A stretch of 64,000 nt of DNA from Ooceraea biroi (taxonomy: Eukaryota > Arthropoda > Insecta > Hymenoptera > Formicidae). Both the position numbers and the translations under genes were made by a program. This document shows, one piece after another, positions 1 to 9,886 of the stretch (its first letter is position 1; every line of letters starts with the position of its first letter). The DNA is taken from assembly GCF_003672135.1 (NCBI RefSeq), contig NC_039511.1:7466464-7530463 (forward strand), read 5' to 3'. Below the pieces are notes generated by a model. The model was not told the origin of the DNA. It made no database searches and saw only the letters and a list, made by a program, of their open reading frames with translations.

Positions 1-289
1 AAATGACGCAATTACATTTTTGTGTAGCCTCACGAAATAGTAGGTATATCATCACATTGAGACACGTGCAACTTAAGCTGTAAAATATGCGAGCACATTC
101 GATATAGCCTAGCAAGATATTTTAGATGCGGTAAAGCAAATTTTTCAACACGTGTGCATTAGAGTGAGACAAAAGATATAGGGTGGTAAATCATATAATA
201 GGTAACGATATGCAATAGTATATCAGTATACGTGTCAAAAGTGCCGCATGTTACATCGGTCACGTTGAAGGAGTGGAAAGGCGAAAAAA
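1..289. other. Upstream flank of the polymerase gene, no gene seen
   Basis: No open frame, tandem repeat or terminal inverted repeat could be recognised here. It is presumably the 5' non-coding part of the Maverick element, whose outer end probably lies before the window. Confidence 0.4.
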
Positions 290-3200
290 ATGGAGAACCT
301 CACTCAACTAGAACAGAACATTGTAGCACAATCATCGCGTGTATCAAACTTGGGTGAATATTTCGCATGAACACAACAGTGTGATGACCTTATCGAGCAA
401 TTGGAAGAACGCAGTCGCGACTCTATCGGAAACAAACAGTCCGTAGTAGCTCGAATCGCGCGGCTCGAGGGACTGAAGAAGCGATTAGAAAGACGCTTTA
501 TACATATTGGTGGCGAGTATGCAGGGTGGAATAACGGTGTCAAAGAACTCTCTTGGAGAGAGATAAAGACCGCGTTCGAGAGCTGCATTTTAACCGGTGC
601 TGTGATAAATTCCGGCTATATCGAACCACGGCGATTTCTGGAAGACGCTAGCATCATAGTGTTCGATCATGTGCAAAAGGTAATAAATGAACATGACAGT
701 GTGAAATTGAATACCGTGTTCAATGGCGAGTTTGTGGCGGGTGAGAAGACCGCCAATAAAAGTATCAATACGCGAAACCGAGCACTCTTTCGTACGTCCA
801 ATCTGAAAGAGTGGTTTGCACGATACGTTATCGAGCCCACCTTGGCGTCTCTTGAAGAATTCCAGGAACGCGACAGTGGATGGGCGTTGTCGCGTATACT
901 GGACTTGACGGTTAACGTTAACAAATATAACCCTATGCACGCGGGATGTCACGTCAAATTGCCGGAGGAAATTATGGCAAAGAAAGCAGTGGTAAACGTG
1001 CAAAGTAACGATGTCGCATGATTTGCATGGTCAGTGGTTGCCGCTCTGTACCCGGCAAAAAGACACGTAGAGCGGCAATCATCGTACCCCCATTATACCA
1101 CAGTACTCAACCTCCAAGGCATAGAATTTCCCATGACATTGAAGCAAGTCAACAAGTTTGAAGAGCTCAACAATGTCTCAATCAACATATACTATATGAA
1201 TGAATGCCGGAAACAAAAAAAATGAAAAAGAAGGATCATTAAGTATCGTTCCACTGCGTCTCACCGATGATAAGAAGGCCCGGCACATCAATCTACTGTA
1301 CGTGCCACAAGATAATGGCTTGGGCCACTTCACGTGGATCAAGAACCTATCTCGGCTAGTTGGCATCCAACTTAGCAGCAATAAACGAAAAAAATATATT
1401 TGCGATCGGTAAGTACGTTGTATTATAATAAAATACGCTGTTTTTGACCAGAAGTAATAGATCTCTTCATTCATGCAGGTGTCTGCACTACTTCTCCTCC
1501 AACGGGAGATTGAAGGCCCACTCCGTAGATTGCACAAAACTAAACGATTGTGCCATCGTTTTACCGAACGAGGACGACAAGTGGCTGTGTTTCAGCAACC
1601 ACAGCAGGAAGGAGCGGATGCCGTTCGTCGTATACGCCAACTTGGAGTGTGCATTGGAGAAGAGAGGAGCGGAAAAATCCGGCACATACCCATATCACCA
1701 TCACAAGGCATATAGTGCTGCGTACTACGTGCGGTGTTCATACGACAACTCATTATCCGCGTATCGATATCGTCGCGGCATCGACTGCATTTCGTGGTTT
1801 GTTGAAGAACTGAAAGCTCTAGCATTTCGCGTAAAAGCAATTCTAACCGCTAATGTGCCCATGGAAAATCTAACGAGAGAACAGGAAGTAGCATACCATA
1901 GCGCGACGCACTGTCATATCTGCGAAGAGCCATTCGCGCAAGACGAGACGCGAGTACGCGATCATTGCCATCTGACCGGTAGGTACAGAGGTCCTGCGCA
2001 TTCAAATTGTAATCTAAATTATAAAGAGTCCTATACTATTCCGATAGTATTTCACAATTTATTCGGCTACGATTCACATTTTATAATCAAAGAATTGGCT
2101 AGTAATTTCAAGGGCACAATTGAGCTACTACCTATTACAAAAGAAAAATACATTCGTTTACCAAAAATGTTAACGAGGCAGATGCAGTATTTCGGAACCA
2201 CGTAAAATTGCGCTTTATTAATTCGTTACGATTTCTGAGTAGTAGTCTGGATAAATTGGCATCGTTTCTCAGCAAAGACAAACTCAAAATTTTACGATCA
2301 GAATTCTCTAATTTATCAATCGAGGATTTCGACCTATTGACACGAAAAGGCGTCTTCCCGTACGAGTACGTGGATTGCGCCGAAAAGTTGCAAGATACCC
2401 GCTTACCACCGCGAGAATCATTCTACAGTTCCTTAACGGGTGACACGATATCCGAGAGCGATTACGCGCACGCCGAGAACATCTGGCAGCGGTTCGCCAT
2501 TCAAACGTTAGGCGAATACAGCGACTTGTATTTGAAAACTGACGTGTTATTATTGGCCGACATTTTTGAAAATTTTCGCGACAGTTGTATCACGAGTTAT
2601 GGTCTCGATGCGGCATATTACTATACGCTACCGGGCTTCACGTGGGACGCGATGCTCAAGCATACGCGTATAAATTTCGAACTGCTCACCGATATCGATA
2701 TGGTTATGTTCATAGAACGCGGCATACGCGGCGGCCTAAGTCAGTGTTCAAACAGGTACGCCCGTGCCAACAATAAATACATGGAGTCGTACGATCCATC
2801 GAAACCATCGTCGTACTTGACGTACTTTGACGTTAATAATTTATACGGTTGGGCAATGTCTCAACCTCTGCCCTATGCAGATTTTCAATGGATCGACGAC
2901 GTCTCGGACTTTGACATGAACTCTATCGCTCCTGATTCGTCCACCGGTTACATTCTCGAGGTCGATCTCGAATATCCACAGCATCTGCACGATGCGCACA
3001 CTGACCTACCATTCTGTCCGACGCGCGATAAGCCGCCGGGCAAGCGCCAGGACAAGTTGCTCGCAACGTTATATGATAAGGAACGTTACGTGATACACTA
3101 TCGCAACCTGCAGCAGTATACGCGTCACGGTCTGCGGATAATAAAAATTCATCGCGTATTACAATTCGCGCAATCCGCATGGCTTCGTAGGTACATTGAA

Positions 3201-4043
3201 CTCAATACACAATTTCGAATGCGCGCGACCAACGATTTCGAAAAAAATTTGTACAAATTGATGAACAACGCGGTATTTGGAAAAACTATGGAAAATGTAC
3301 ACAATCATATGAATGTAAAGCTTGTAACGAAATGGAACGGAAGGTACGGTGCGGAGGCACTGATCGCTAAACCAAATTTCCATAGCCGGAGCGTCTTTTC
3401 GGAAAACCTGGTCGCGATTGAACTGCGCAAACTCCAGGTGAAATTCAACAAACCAATCTACGTGGGTATGTGCATACTCGACATATCCAAGACGTGTTTG
3501 TACAAATTTCATCACGAGTATATGGTACCTCTTTATCGCGAAAAATGCAAAATCATGTACATGGATACGGATAGTTTAATTTTCCATATCGAGTGCGACG
3601 ACGTGTACGAGCAAATGAAACATGATGTTGCGAGATTCGATACGAGCGATTACGAGGTCGATAATGCGTATGGAATGCCACTCGCAAATAAAAAGGTACC
3701 CGGTTTGATGAAGGACGAAAACAACGGCGCGATAATGACAGAGTTCGTCGGGCTTAGAGCGAAGATGTACGCTGTGAGAGTGGCCGGTAGGAAAGACACC
3801 AAACAAGCGAAAGGTGTCAAGAGTAATGTCGTATCGAAAGCGATAACATTTAAGGACTACACGCGGTGTCTGAAAGATCATACGAAAGTGACGCGACGCC
3901 AATCATGCATAAGATCAAAATTGCATGAGGTGTACACTGTGTCAGAGCCGAAAATCGCTCTAAGTCTGTATGACGATAAGCGTTATGGTATAGCCGGTTC
4001 TAACGACACGTTACCATGGGGACATTATCGGACACCATTGTAA
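290..4043 (+). pseudogene. polB: Maverick/Polinton protein-primed DNA polymerase B, broken
   Basis: This is the replicative polymerase of a Maverick-type element, which in this family copies element DNA from a protein primer. The frame opens at ATG 290 and has in-frame TGA codons at 368-370 and 1019-1021. It shifts frame in an A-rich run at 1209-1225, contains a likely 70-nt intron (1409-1478), and shifts again near 2155-2163. From there it is open to 4043. A Cys/His cluster (CHICEEPF, then DHCHLTGRYRGPAHSNC) lies near 1910-2010. The polymerase core shows a DxxNLYG motif near 2830, a KLMNNAVFG motif near 3250 and the catalytic YMDTDS at 3558-3575. All catalytic motifs survive, so the breaks look young. 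Identification is by family recognition and is firm; function in this copy is excluded unless the breaks are sequencing errors. Confidence 0.9.
1409..1478 (+). other. 70-nt spliceosomal intron in the polB gene
   Basis: The donor is GTAAGT directly after TGCGATCG and the acceptor is a pyrimidine-rich tract ending CATGCAG. Removing it fuses a Cys-Asp-Arg triplet to Cys-Leu-His-Tyr in frame at a split codon. The flanking frames (ending 1408, resuming 1479) fit together only if this segment is removed. Confidence 0.75.
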
Positions 4044-4150
4044 ATAGTGTGTGTACTTAGCGTAGATAGGAAATACAGGTTTTGTAATGTTCATATGATA
4101 TTGTATATATTTTTTGTCGTAGATATTCCACTACAATACGAAATATATTT

Positions 4151-5113
4151 CTAAACTACATTATCCTTGTGTATCCATGAATTGTGCGAATCATCGAATC
4201 CCAACCATTTCACGTAAACCTCGGCACCTTTCCTGCGTAAAACCTTTTCCACAAGATATATGTCCGGATTAGCAACGCGATACAATTCGTTTTCGTAGAA
4301 TCCTCCGGCGATTGGCTCGCCACGCGAATCCTCGATGAGATAGGTCGCGCGATTAGTCGTCTGCACCTTGATGATTCTGAATACCTCGGTCGTCCAATTT
4401 GGCATGTAGCCCTTGTCGAAGACCGTCTTGTACTTGCTGACGCGTACCGAATCACCTACTGTGAATCGCGCCGGGGCTGCAATCTTTACGTTGCTGTACA
4501 CCGTGGCCAAGAATTTATCCGCGATTTTGGGCGTTACATCGATGGGTCGCATACCGATCGTCCGATGTTTTCGCGCGTTGTACTTTGCGACGAGCTGCTG
4601 TAGTTCGTCGATCCATCTGTAGTTTCCATTGAGCGTAAACATTTTCCACATGTCGTTTTTTAGCGTACGATTGACCCGTTCCACGACCGAGGTTTTCATG
4701 GGTGAATACGTAGAATAGTGATTGATATCATGTTTCATCAGGAGCCGCTGCACGTCAGCATTGTAGAATTCCTTTCCTCTGTCAGTATGCAAATTGTTTG
4801 GACATCTTCCATCCTTTCGAAATAGCTTTGCAAACGCATCGGCTGTCTCGCTCCCGCATTTACTCTTGAGCGGTACGGCCCATGCATACTTGCTCAACAA
4901 GTCTATAATTGTGAGTATATAATTGTAGCCTTTGTTGAAACGTGAGTACGGGCGCATCTCCACTATGTCAGCTTGCCACAGGTCATCGTATCCGCGGACA
5001 ATGACGCGTCTTCGTGGAAAAGTTCTTCTCGCCGGAGCATGCAGTTCCTCGACGAGTCGCCGTTTCTCGGAACTGACAATCTTTTTACATCCATCGGATT
5101 TTCGCGATCGCAT
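4151..5113 (-). CDS. int: Maverick integrase (DDE, C-terminal chromodomain)
   Basis: This retrovirus-like integrase would insert the element into the host chromosome. The 320-residue frame is uninterrupted. The catalytic triad is visible as D49 (QADIVEM), D111 (HTDRGKEF) and E145 (VVERVNRT), with 33 residues between the last two, as expected for the rve fold. Residues about 275-320 (DIYLVEKVLRRKGAEVYVKW, then LGFDDSHNSW) form a chromodomain, which in this family is thought to read histone marks at target sites. It converges on polB with about 100 bp between the stops. The usual N-terminal zinc-binding part is not evident. The frame is open for some codons upstream of ATG 5113, so the N-terminus may be truncated. 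Confidence 0.92.
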   Translation of the reverse strand: MRSRKSDGCKKIVSSEKRRLVEELHAPARRTFPRRRVIVRGYDDLWQADIVEMRPYSRFNKGYNYILTIIDLLSKYAWAVPLKSKCGSETADAFAKLFRKDGRCPNNLHTDRGKEFYNADVQRLLMKHDINHYSTYSPMKTSVVERVNRTLKNDMWKMFTLNGNYRWIDELQQLVAKYNARKHRTIGMRPIDVTPKIADKFLATVYSNVKIAAPARFTVGDSVRVSKYKTVFDKGYMPNWTTEVFRIIKVQTTNRATYLIEDSRGEPIAGGFYENELYRVANPDIYLVEKVLRRKGAEVYVKWLGFDDSHNSWIHKDNVV

Positions 5114-5164
5114 GTTTTTGGCGATACAATCAACGACTGTTAGGCGTGTAGTTATGTCTCAAAC

Positions 5165-5330
5165 TGTTTGTAAACGTTCGACGCCTTTCCAGAGCCGTTC
5201 TTGCCTCGTTCGTCGCTGTTCCAGACCCTTTCTTGAGCCGTTCTTGCCACGTTCGTCGCTGTTCCAGTCCTGTTCGTCGCCGTTCCAGACCCGTTCTTAA
5301 GTCGTTCGTGAGCCGTTCGGCACTGTTCGT
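5165..5330. repeat. Degenerate minisatellite, CGTTC/TTCCAG units
   Basis: The segment repeats variants of GTTCCAGACCCGTTCTT and GAGCCGTTCTTGCCACG about four times. It creates false open frames on both strands. It lies between the integrase start and a remnant of the 6995-8122 gene. Confidence 0.6.
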
Positions 5331-5391
5331 TGCCATTCTATTAGTCGTTTCTGATGCAGTAGTCGCCAGCAGGAGGCGAAGTTCCTTTATC

Positions 5392-5546
5392 GCAGATGTA
5401 CAGTTTAATTTATAATAATAAGACCTGCCTCGCGAAGTTCTTCGAAGCGACACGACAATCTCTTTGGACACCGTTAACTCACTTTTGTCTTAGCGGGTCT
5501 AAGTGCTGACTGTGCAGCATCTCTCCAGTGCTTGCAGCGTGCTTTC
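5392..5546 (-). pseudogene. Deletion remnant of a second copy of the 6995-8122 gene
   Basis: Two short blocks match the nearby gene in the same order. Bases about 5395-5445 (GCCTGCCTCGCGAAGTTCTT) match 6985-7035 at its C-terminal end, and 5480-5546 (GACTGTGCAGCATCTCTC) match 7570-7632. The roughly 540 bases between the blocks in the full gene are missing here. It is now out of frame and lies just upstream of the start at 5636, so it may have become 5' untranslated or promoter sequence of that gene. Confidence 0.6.
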
Positions 5547-5635
5547 AGTCGGTCAATCTGCAGTCGAGCGAAGAGTCTCGAGTGTGCAAGTACACAAGAA
5601 GTGAAGAGTGCAAGTAATTATAAGTGGACGAAAAC

Positions 5636-6501
5636 ATGGATTTCCGAACGATAAAAGGGTTCATCAACATCGAACACATGAAGTGGACGAGGTGGGAGCG
5701 AAGGGAGAGGGAGTACTACGCTAACTATTTTGACAACATGTTGCATATCTTCCAAGGCGCGGATATTTTCCAACTGAGGCGCTTATTTGAAATAATGGAA
5801 AAACAGTGGGGCGATGATGACGTAGGTGAGTATTGTATGTAATTTTTACAGTTTTTATACAACTGCGTTCTGTTACTAATAAACGACTTTGCTTCAGAAA
5901 TAATATATGATAGGAAGAGAGCGAGGATCGAAAAAATAAAGAATGATGATGACGTAGGTGAGTATTGTATGTATTTTTTTTTACAGTTCTTATACAACTG
6001 CGTTCTGTTACTAATACACGACTGTTTCAGAAATAATATATGATAGGAAGAGAGCGAGGATCGAGGAGGAAGAGGAGGAGGACGTGTTGGTGGAGGAGTT
6101 TCGCAAAAGATTGCCAATTGTGGACGAGGAAATAGGTGAGTATTTTTTCCTTTTTTTCATAGTAGTATATAATCTGTGGCGCCTTTTCAGAACCAGTATA
6201 TGCGCGAAAGAGGACATGGATAGAGGATTCAGAAGTATGCCCGAACAAACGGTCGAGGATAGAGGAGGAGGATGAGGAAGACGAAGATACGGACGACGAG
6301 GAAGACGAAGATACGGACGACGAGGATGAAGACGAGGAAGATAAGGAGGAAGATGACGAGGATGAGGACGAAGGAATAGATGGACTATTTTATTTTTTTA
6401 TTCTTTTGTTAATATTTTCATTGCGTTCAATAGTAAAAATAAAAAAACGACTTTTTTCAGAGATGTTACCCATAAACAAACGACCGAGGTTAGAGGAGTA
6501 G
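5636..6501 (+). CDS. Spliced small acidic/basic protein with duplicated mini-exons
   Basis: Unrecognised protein. ATG 5636 opens exon 1 (to 5825), encoding a segment with FINIEHMKWTR. Exons 5898-5957 (60 nt), 6031-6135 (105 nt), 6191-6379 (189 nt) and 6461-6501 follow, each after a TTCAG-type acceptor; the first three introns begin GTGAGT. All internal exons are multiples of three and split the codon after its first base, so any number can be joined in frame. Exons 2 and 3 begin with identical coding (EIIYDRKRARIE). Exons 4 and 5 carry diverged versions around KRSRIE and KRPRLE, and exon 4 adds a long Asp/Glu run. The repeated KRxR(I/L)E units look like nuclear-localisation signals (inference). 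The last intron has lost its GT donor and its 81 nt are open in frame. The FIN(I/V)EHMK motif links it to the gene at 13290. Confidence 0.6.
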
Positions 6502-6994
6502 GAGGAAGAAGCCAATACATCTTATATTTTATATTGTATATTGTGTATTTCTATATTTTATATTGCGTATTCCTATATTGTATATTGTATATATTGTGTA
6601 TTCCTATCATTTTATAGTGTGTGTCAATATATAATAATAATAAACATGCAATATGTAGAAATGGTAGAGTTATAATTAGTATTCCTACTCGTCCTCCGCC
6701 CACTCCTTCTCCATTGTCACATAAATTAACGATAAATATACAAACTCCTCAAGCGCAATAAATGAAGGAATAAATAAAATAACGTCCTGCAACCATATAA
6801 AAAATTATAAAGTTAAAGTATAATAGATCGAAACATTTTTTGAACAAATTTATTGCAGTTTAAAACAATACGTTTGCATATACGTAGTTGTTAAACGGAT
6901 AACACGGATTGTTCATCGGTGCCTCCTGTCTTTCTAGTAATACACCGAACTTGTTGATGCACACGAGCGACTGATACTGTCGTTGATGTACTGT
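6502..6994. other. AT-rich intergenic stretch with TATTGTATATTG repeats
   Basis: Bases about 6525-6610 repeat TATATTGTATATTGTGTATTCC-like units. No gene is seen. It probably holds the 3' ends of the convergent transcripts from 5636 and from 8122. Confidence 0.5.
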
Positions 6995-8122
6995 TTAATT
7001 TATAATGAGGCCTGCCTCGCGAAGTTCTTCGATAATCGACAGAATCTCATTATCGTGGTTGTTATTTCCCGCTTGGCGCGAAGCTTCGAGCAATCGCAGA
7101 CGATCCACCAATTCGTTGGGATCGTTCCAGTGTACGTAACCGATCACATTGTCGTTTAGTGTCACATTGTCGTTTAATGTCACAGCGCGAGTTAATCCTC
7201 TTCCAGATCGCTTCTTAGGTACGATTGGCAGTAACGGTGCGATTACGCGGTTGTACTTGTAACCCTTGTTGCTCTTTATTTGACCATGCGCGATGTGTTT
7301 GCGTCTATGCTCATTCGTCATCAGCAGCATGCTCTTGTACGCATGCAAATCATTAACTATGTACACGACTTTGTTAGGACATTTCATGAAGATCAGTTCG
7401 TAAAGACTTGGTGTACCGATGTATCGCACGCCGTCGACAAATATGTTATCACGGGTGTCCACGTCGAAATGTTTATTACCGAACATCATTCCATCCTGAC
7501 CGAGATAAACGCCGTACACGTTATCTATGCCGCTCTCTTGATTACCGCTTAGGACAGGGCTTACGTATTGTTGTCCTAACGGACCTAGCTGACTGTGCAG
7601 CATCTCTCGACCCTCCGGTGTTTGCAGCGTGTGATGAACGGAAGTTCGTAGCGATTCGTTCGTGGTTTCGAAATCTTCATCGGAAGAGATTTCGATCGCA
7701 GACCGTTCAAACGATTGCGGCGCTACTTTCATCGGGGTAGAGGTTGTCATGTTGAATGGAACTCGTTTTCGCTTGGGCGGTGACGTTCTCGGTGATCCGC
7801 TCAACGAGAATTTCCTCTTCTTATCTTCTCTAACATTCACCTCTCTCTGCGGGGATAGTGTTTCACTCTCTGTGTCATCGGCATTGCTCATCGGCTCGTC
7901 TGGCTGTATGAGCGGGCTGGATGTATCACCCGTGGTATTATCGACAAGCTTCTGCAGAGGCCCGATGATCGGTCTAAAGTGTCTCTCCAACGCTGCATCT
8001 TCCACCATCGTGCCAGTCTTTAGAGCGCGATGTTTCTTGCGGATTGAATCACTGGTTTTCGCAATTGCCTTCACCATTCTCTCGCGCGCTTGAATATCTG
8101 TTTCGCCAGTGAACGTCGCCAT
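6995..8122 (-). CDS. Uncharacterised Maverick-associated protein (DUF8207-like)
   Basis: An intact protein of about 375 residues with no assigned reaction. ATG 8122 is chosen as start because the longer frame to 8155 begins only with GTG. The N-terminal half is charged, with a coiled-coil-like region (ARERMVKAIAKTSDSIRKK) and basic clusters (KKRKF, PPKRKRV) that may be nuclear signals. The C-terminal half holds the conserved-looking block GVRYIGTPSLYELIF followed by YKSMLLMTNEHRRKH. A small internal duplication repeats VTLNDN, reflecting an 18-bp repeat near 7143-7185. I associate it from memory with a domain of unknown function common in insect Maverick copies. It lies head to tail with the ATPase on the same strand, 55 bp apart. 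Confidence 0.75.
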   Translation of the reverse strand: MATFTGETDIQARERMVKAIAKTSDSIRKKHRALKTGTMVEDAALERHFRPIIGPLQKLVDNTTGDTSSPLIQPDEPMSNADDTESETLSPQREVNVREDKKRKFSLSGSPRTSPPKRKRVPFNMTTSTPMKVAPQSFERSAIEISSDEDFETTNESLRTSVHHTLQTPEGREMLHSQLGPLGQQYVSPVLSGNQESGIDNVYGVYLGQDGMMFGNKHFDVDTRDNIFVDGVRYIGTPSLYELIFMKCPNKVVYIVNDLHAYKSMLLMTNEHRRKHIAHGQIKSNKGYKYNRVIAPLLPIVPKKRSGRGLTRAVTLNDNVTLNDNVIGYVHWNDPNELVDRLRLLEASRQAGNNNHDNEILSIIEELREAGLIIN

Positions 8123-8177
8123 GTCGTACCGAGGTACGGATGGTTCACTGAACACGTATTAACGGTGACTAACTACT

Positions 8178-8873
8178 TTATGGTATCGCAAACTCATTAA
8201 ATCCACTTCTATACCGCCCATTAGTGATCGCGCTGTCCTTATCTATCACTACGAAACCGTATTTGCGTTGCCAATAACTGCGACACAATGCGCAAAAATA
8301 ATCGTACGGCATGTCGGTATTCACGTGATCGTTGTACACGTGTTTCAAGTTGGTACCATCCTGTTTAAACAAGATCAGCAGGTTCGCGTTGTCGTGTATA
8401 AGATGCTTAGGTATCTTTGCATACGTCTGACAGAGATAGAAACAGTCAACGTTCGAGTGTCGCCCCATCGCAAAGTATTCTCTCACAGTATCCTGCTTAT
8501 CGCACGCCACGTCATCAAAGACAAAGATCGAGTTTGGACGCGCCTCGCTTGGTGGAATGACGTCACTGTTATTAGAGAACGTGAAGTAGCCAATTTCTTC
8601 AATCGGTGACAATACATTTTCCAAGTACCAATATTTGGGCTGTTGCAACGATTTCGAGTACACGTACACGTTCTCGAAACGTACACCGTGCGGACTTTCC
8701 AACAGACTTATCAGCACGTTGGTCTTGCCACAATTCGAGGGCCCACAAACAATCGCGCGTATCGTGTGTGGCAATAGTTTTCCATGTCTGCGTACCTCAT
8801 TCTCCGATAGTACCCGCGTTCTATTGTCCAAATTTGTGACGCGTATCGTCAACGGTTGTCGCACGAATCTCAT
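8178..8873 (-). CDS. Genome-packaging ATPase (A32/FtsK-HerA type)
   Basis: An intact 231-residue ATPase starting at ATG 8873. Walker A is GPSNCGKTN near residues 45-53 and Walker B is SIFVFDD near residue 115. A likely sensor region (FYLCQTYAKIPK) follows. In Maverick and adintovirus relatives this enzyme drives DNA into capsids, so its presence supports a virion-forming ancestor. It diverges from the plus-strand structural block that starts at 8951, with only about 77 bp between them, which should hold both promoters. No broken residue is seen. Confidence 0.9.
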   Translation of the reverse strand: MRFVRQPLTIRVTNLDNRTRVLSENEVRRHGKLLPHTIRAIVCGPSNCGKTNVLISLLESPHGVRFENVYVYSKSLQQPKYWYLENVLSPIEEIGYFTFSNNSDVIPPSEARPNSIFVFDDVACDKQDTVREYFAMGRHSNVDCFYLCQTYAKIPKHLIHDNANLLILFKQDGTNLKHVYNDHVNTDMPYDYFCALCRSYWQRKYGFVVIDKDSAITNGRYRSGFNEFAIP

Positions 8874-8950
8874 ATTTGCACTTGCTAGGAGGAGGGGAGT
8901 CGAACGACTATTTATAGGTTGGCGGAATCGCGAAAGCCATCAGTACCACA

Positions 8951-9118
8951 ATGTTTTTCACACTGTCATGTCCTTCCGATATTCGCGACTTAACCGCTGA
9001 ACAGTTACAATTTTGTGCCGAAGATCGTTCTGTTGCGAGCGTGTGGGAACTATATCGACTGCGTGTAGAACAAGCTTCCGGACCATATAAAGGCGGATTC
9101 GGAGATGCAGACTTATAG
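8951..9118 (+). CDS. Small Maverick protein, 55 residues
   Basis: ATG 8951 opens a short frame ending at TAG 9116-9118. It begins MFFTLSCPSD and has a helical, charged middle (LTAEQLQFCAEDRSVASVWE) and a Gly-rich end. It is the first frame of the plus-strand structural block, 81 bp before the PLA2 protein. Its amino-acid composition and position look like a real gene rather than chance, but no function can be assigned. Confidence 0.55.
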   Translation: MFFTLSCPSDIRDLTAEQLQFCAEDRSVASVWELYRLRVEQASGPYKGGFGDADL

Positions 9119-9199
9119 CCGCTGTTGCGAACATTACAATCAACCGTGGCAGCAAACGCACATCCACGGTTCGGCACCGTTGATCAAAGATTGTTACGC

Positions 9200-9886
9200 A
9201 TGCCAAAAACGGTAGTGAGAGGTGGAGGTTTGCTGAATCGTGCGATAAACGCTCTTCCCTTCGAACTGTACATTCCGGGCTATCGGTTTTGCGGTCCTGG
9301 AACTCGTGTGGGAGAACGTCTAGCTAGAGGCGATCGAGGTATCAATTCCTTGGACGCGGCGTGTCGCGAGCACGATATAGCGTACCTACGTAGCAACGAT
9401 CTTGACAACAGACACGCGGCGGATAAGATACTAGCCGAAAGGGCGCGAGAACGCATTTTCGCGAGGGATTCGACTCTGAGAGAGAGAGCTGCCGCTACAA
9501 CAGTTTGGGCAGCTATGAAAGCCAAGACCAAATTGGGCATGGGTATGAAGACGAAGAAAAAGATGACTATCAGAAGAGTACCGAAGAAACGAATGCTTCC
9601 GATAGCGAGACGCGGCGGTGTCCTGCCACTGCTGCCGTTGCTGGGAGTAATCGGATTGTTGGCTGCGGGGGCAGCGGGAGTCGCGAAAACGGTGAATGAC
9701 AACAAGGCCGGGCGGCGTCAGCTGGATGAAATGCACCGTCACAATCGCGCTATGGAAGGTCAGGGACTTTATCTCGCTCCGTACAAGCGTGGAAAGGGTA
9801 TCTCGAAGAAGAAGAATGGTGGGAAAAAAAAACGTCACAAAGACGATAAGAATGCCTACGGGTATAACCACCAATATACAATTTGA
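9200..9886 (+). CDS. Minor capsid protein with phospholipase A2 domain
   Basis: An intact 228-residue protein from ATG 9200. Residues about 25-65 form a secreted-PLA2-like core like that of parvovirus VP1. The calcium-loop-like YRFCGPGT is followed by SLDAACREHDIAY with the catalytic pair H58-D59. A hydrophobic segment (residues 140-163, LPLLPLLGVIGLLAAGAAG) may span or perturb membranes. The ends are strongly basic (GKGISKKKNGGKKKRHKDDK), as expected for a DNA-associated core or minor capsid protein. In related viruses this activity helps particles leave endosomes; here that role is inferred. The 3' end overlaps the protease start (9852) in another frame. Confidence 0.85.
   Translation: MPKTVVRGGGLLNRAINALPFELYIPGYRFCGPGTRVGERLARGDRGINSLDAACREHDIAYLRSNDLDNRHAADKILAERARERIFARDSTLRERAAATTVWAAMKAKTKLGMGMKTKKKMTIRRVPKKRMLPIARRGGVLPLLPLLGVIGLLAAGAAGVAKTVNDNKAGRRQLDEMHRHNRAMEGQGLYLAPYKRGKGISKKKNGGKKKRHKDDKNAYGYNHQYTI

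Noticed and set aside
304..1003. Minus-strand frames opposite the polymerase start
   Set aside because: Shadows of the plus-strand coding region; no domain and no consistent codon pattern.
5130..5471. Arg/Thr-rich minus frame and complementary plus frame
   Set aside because: Product of the CGTTC minisatellite and the gene relic.
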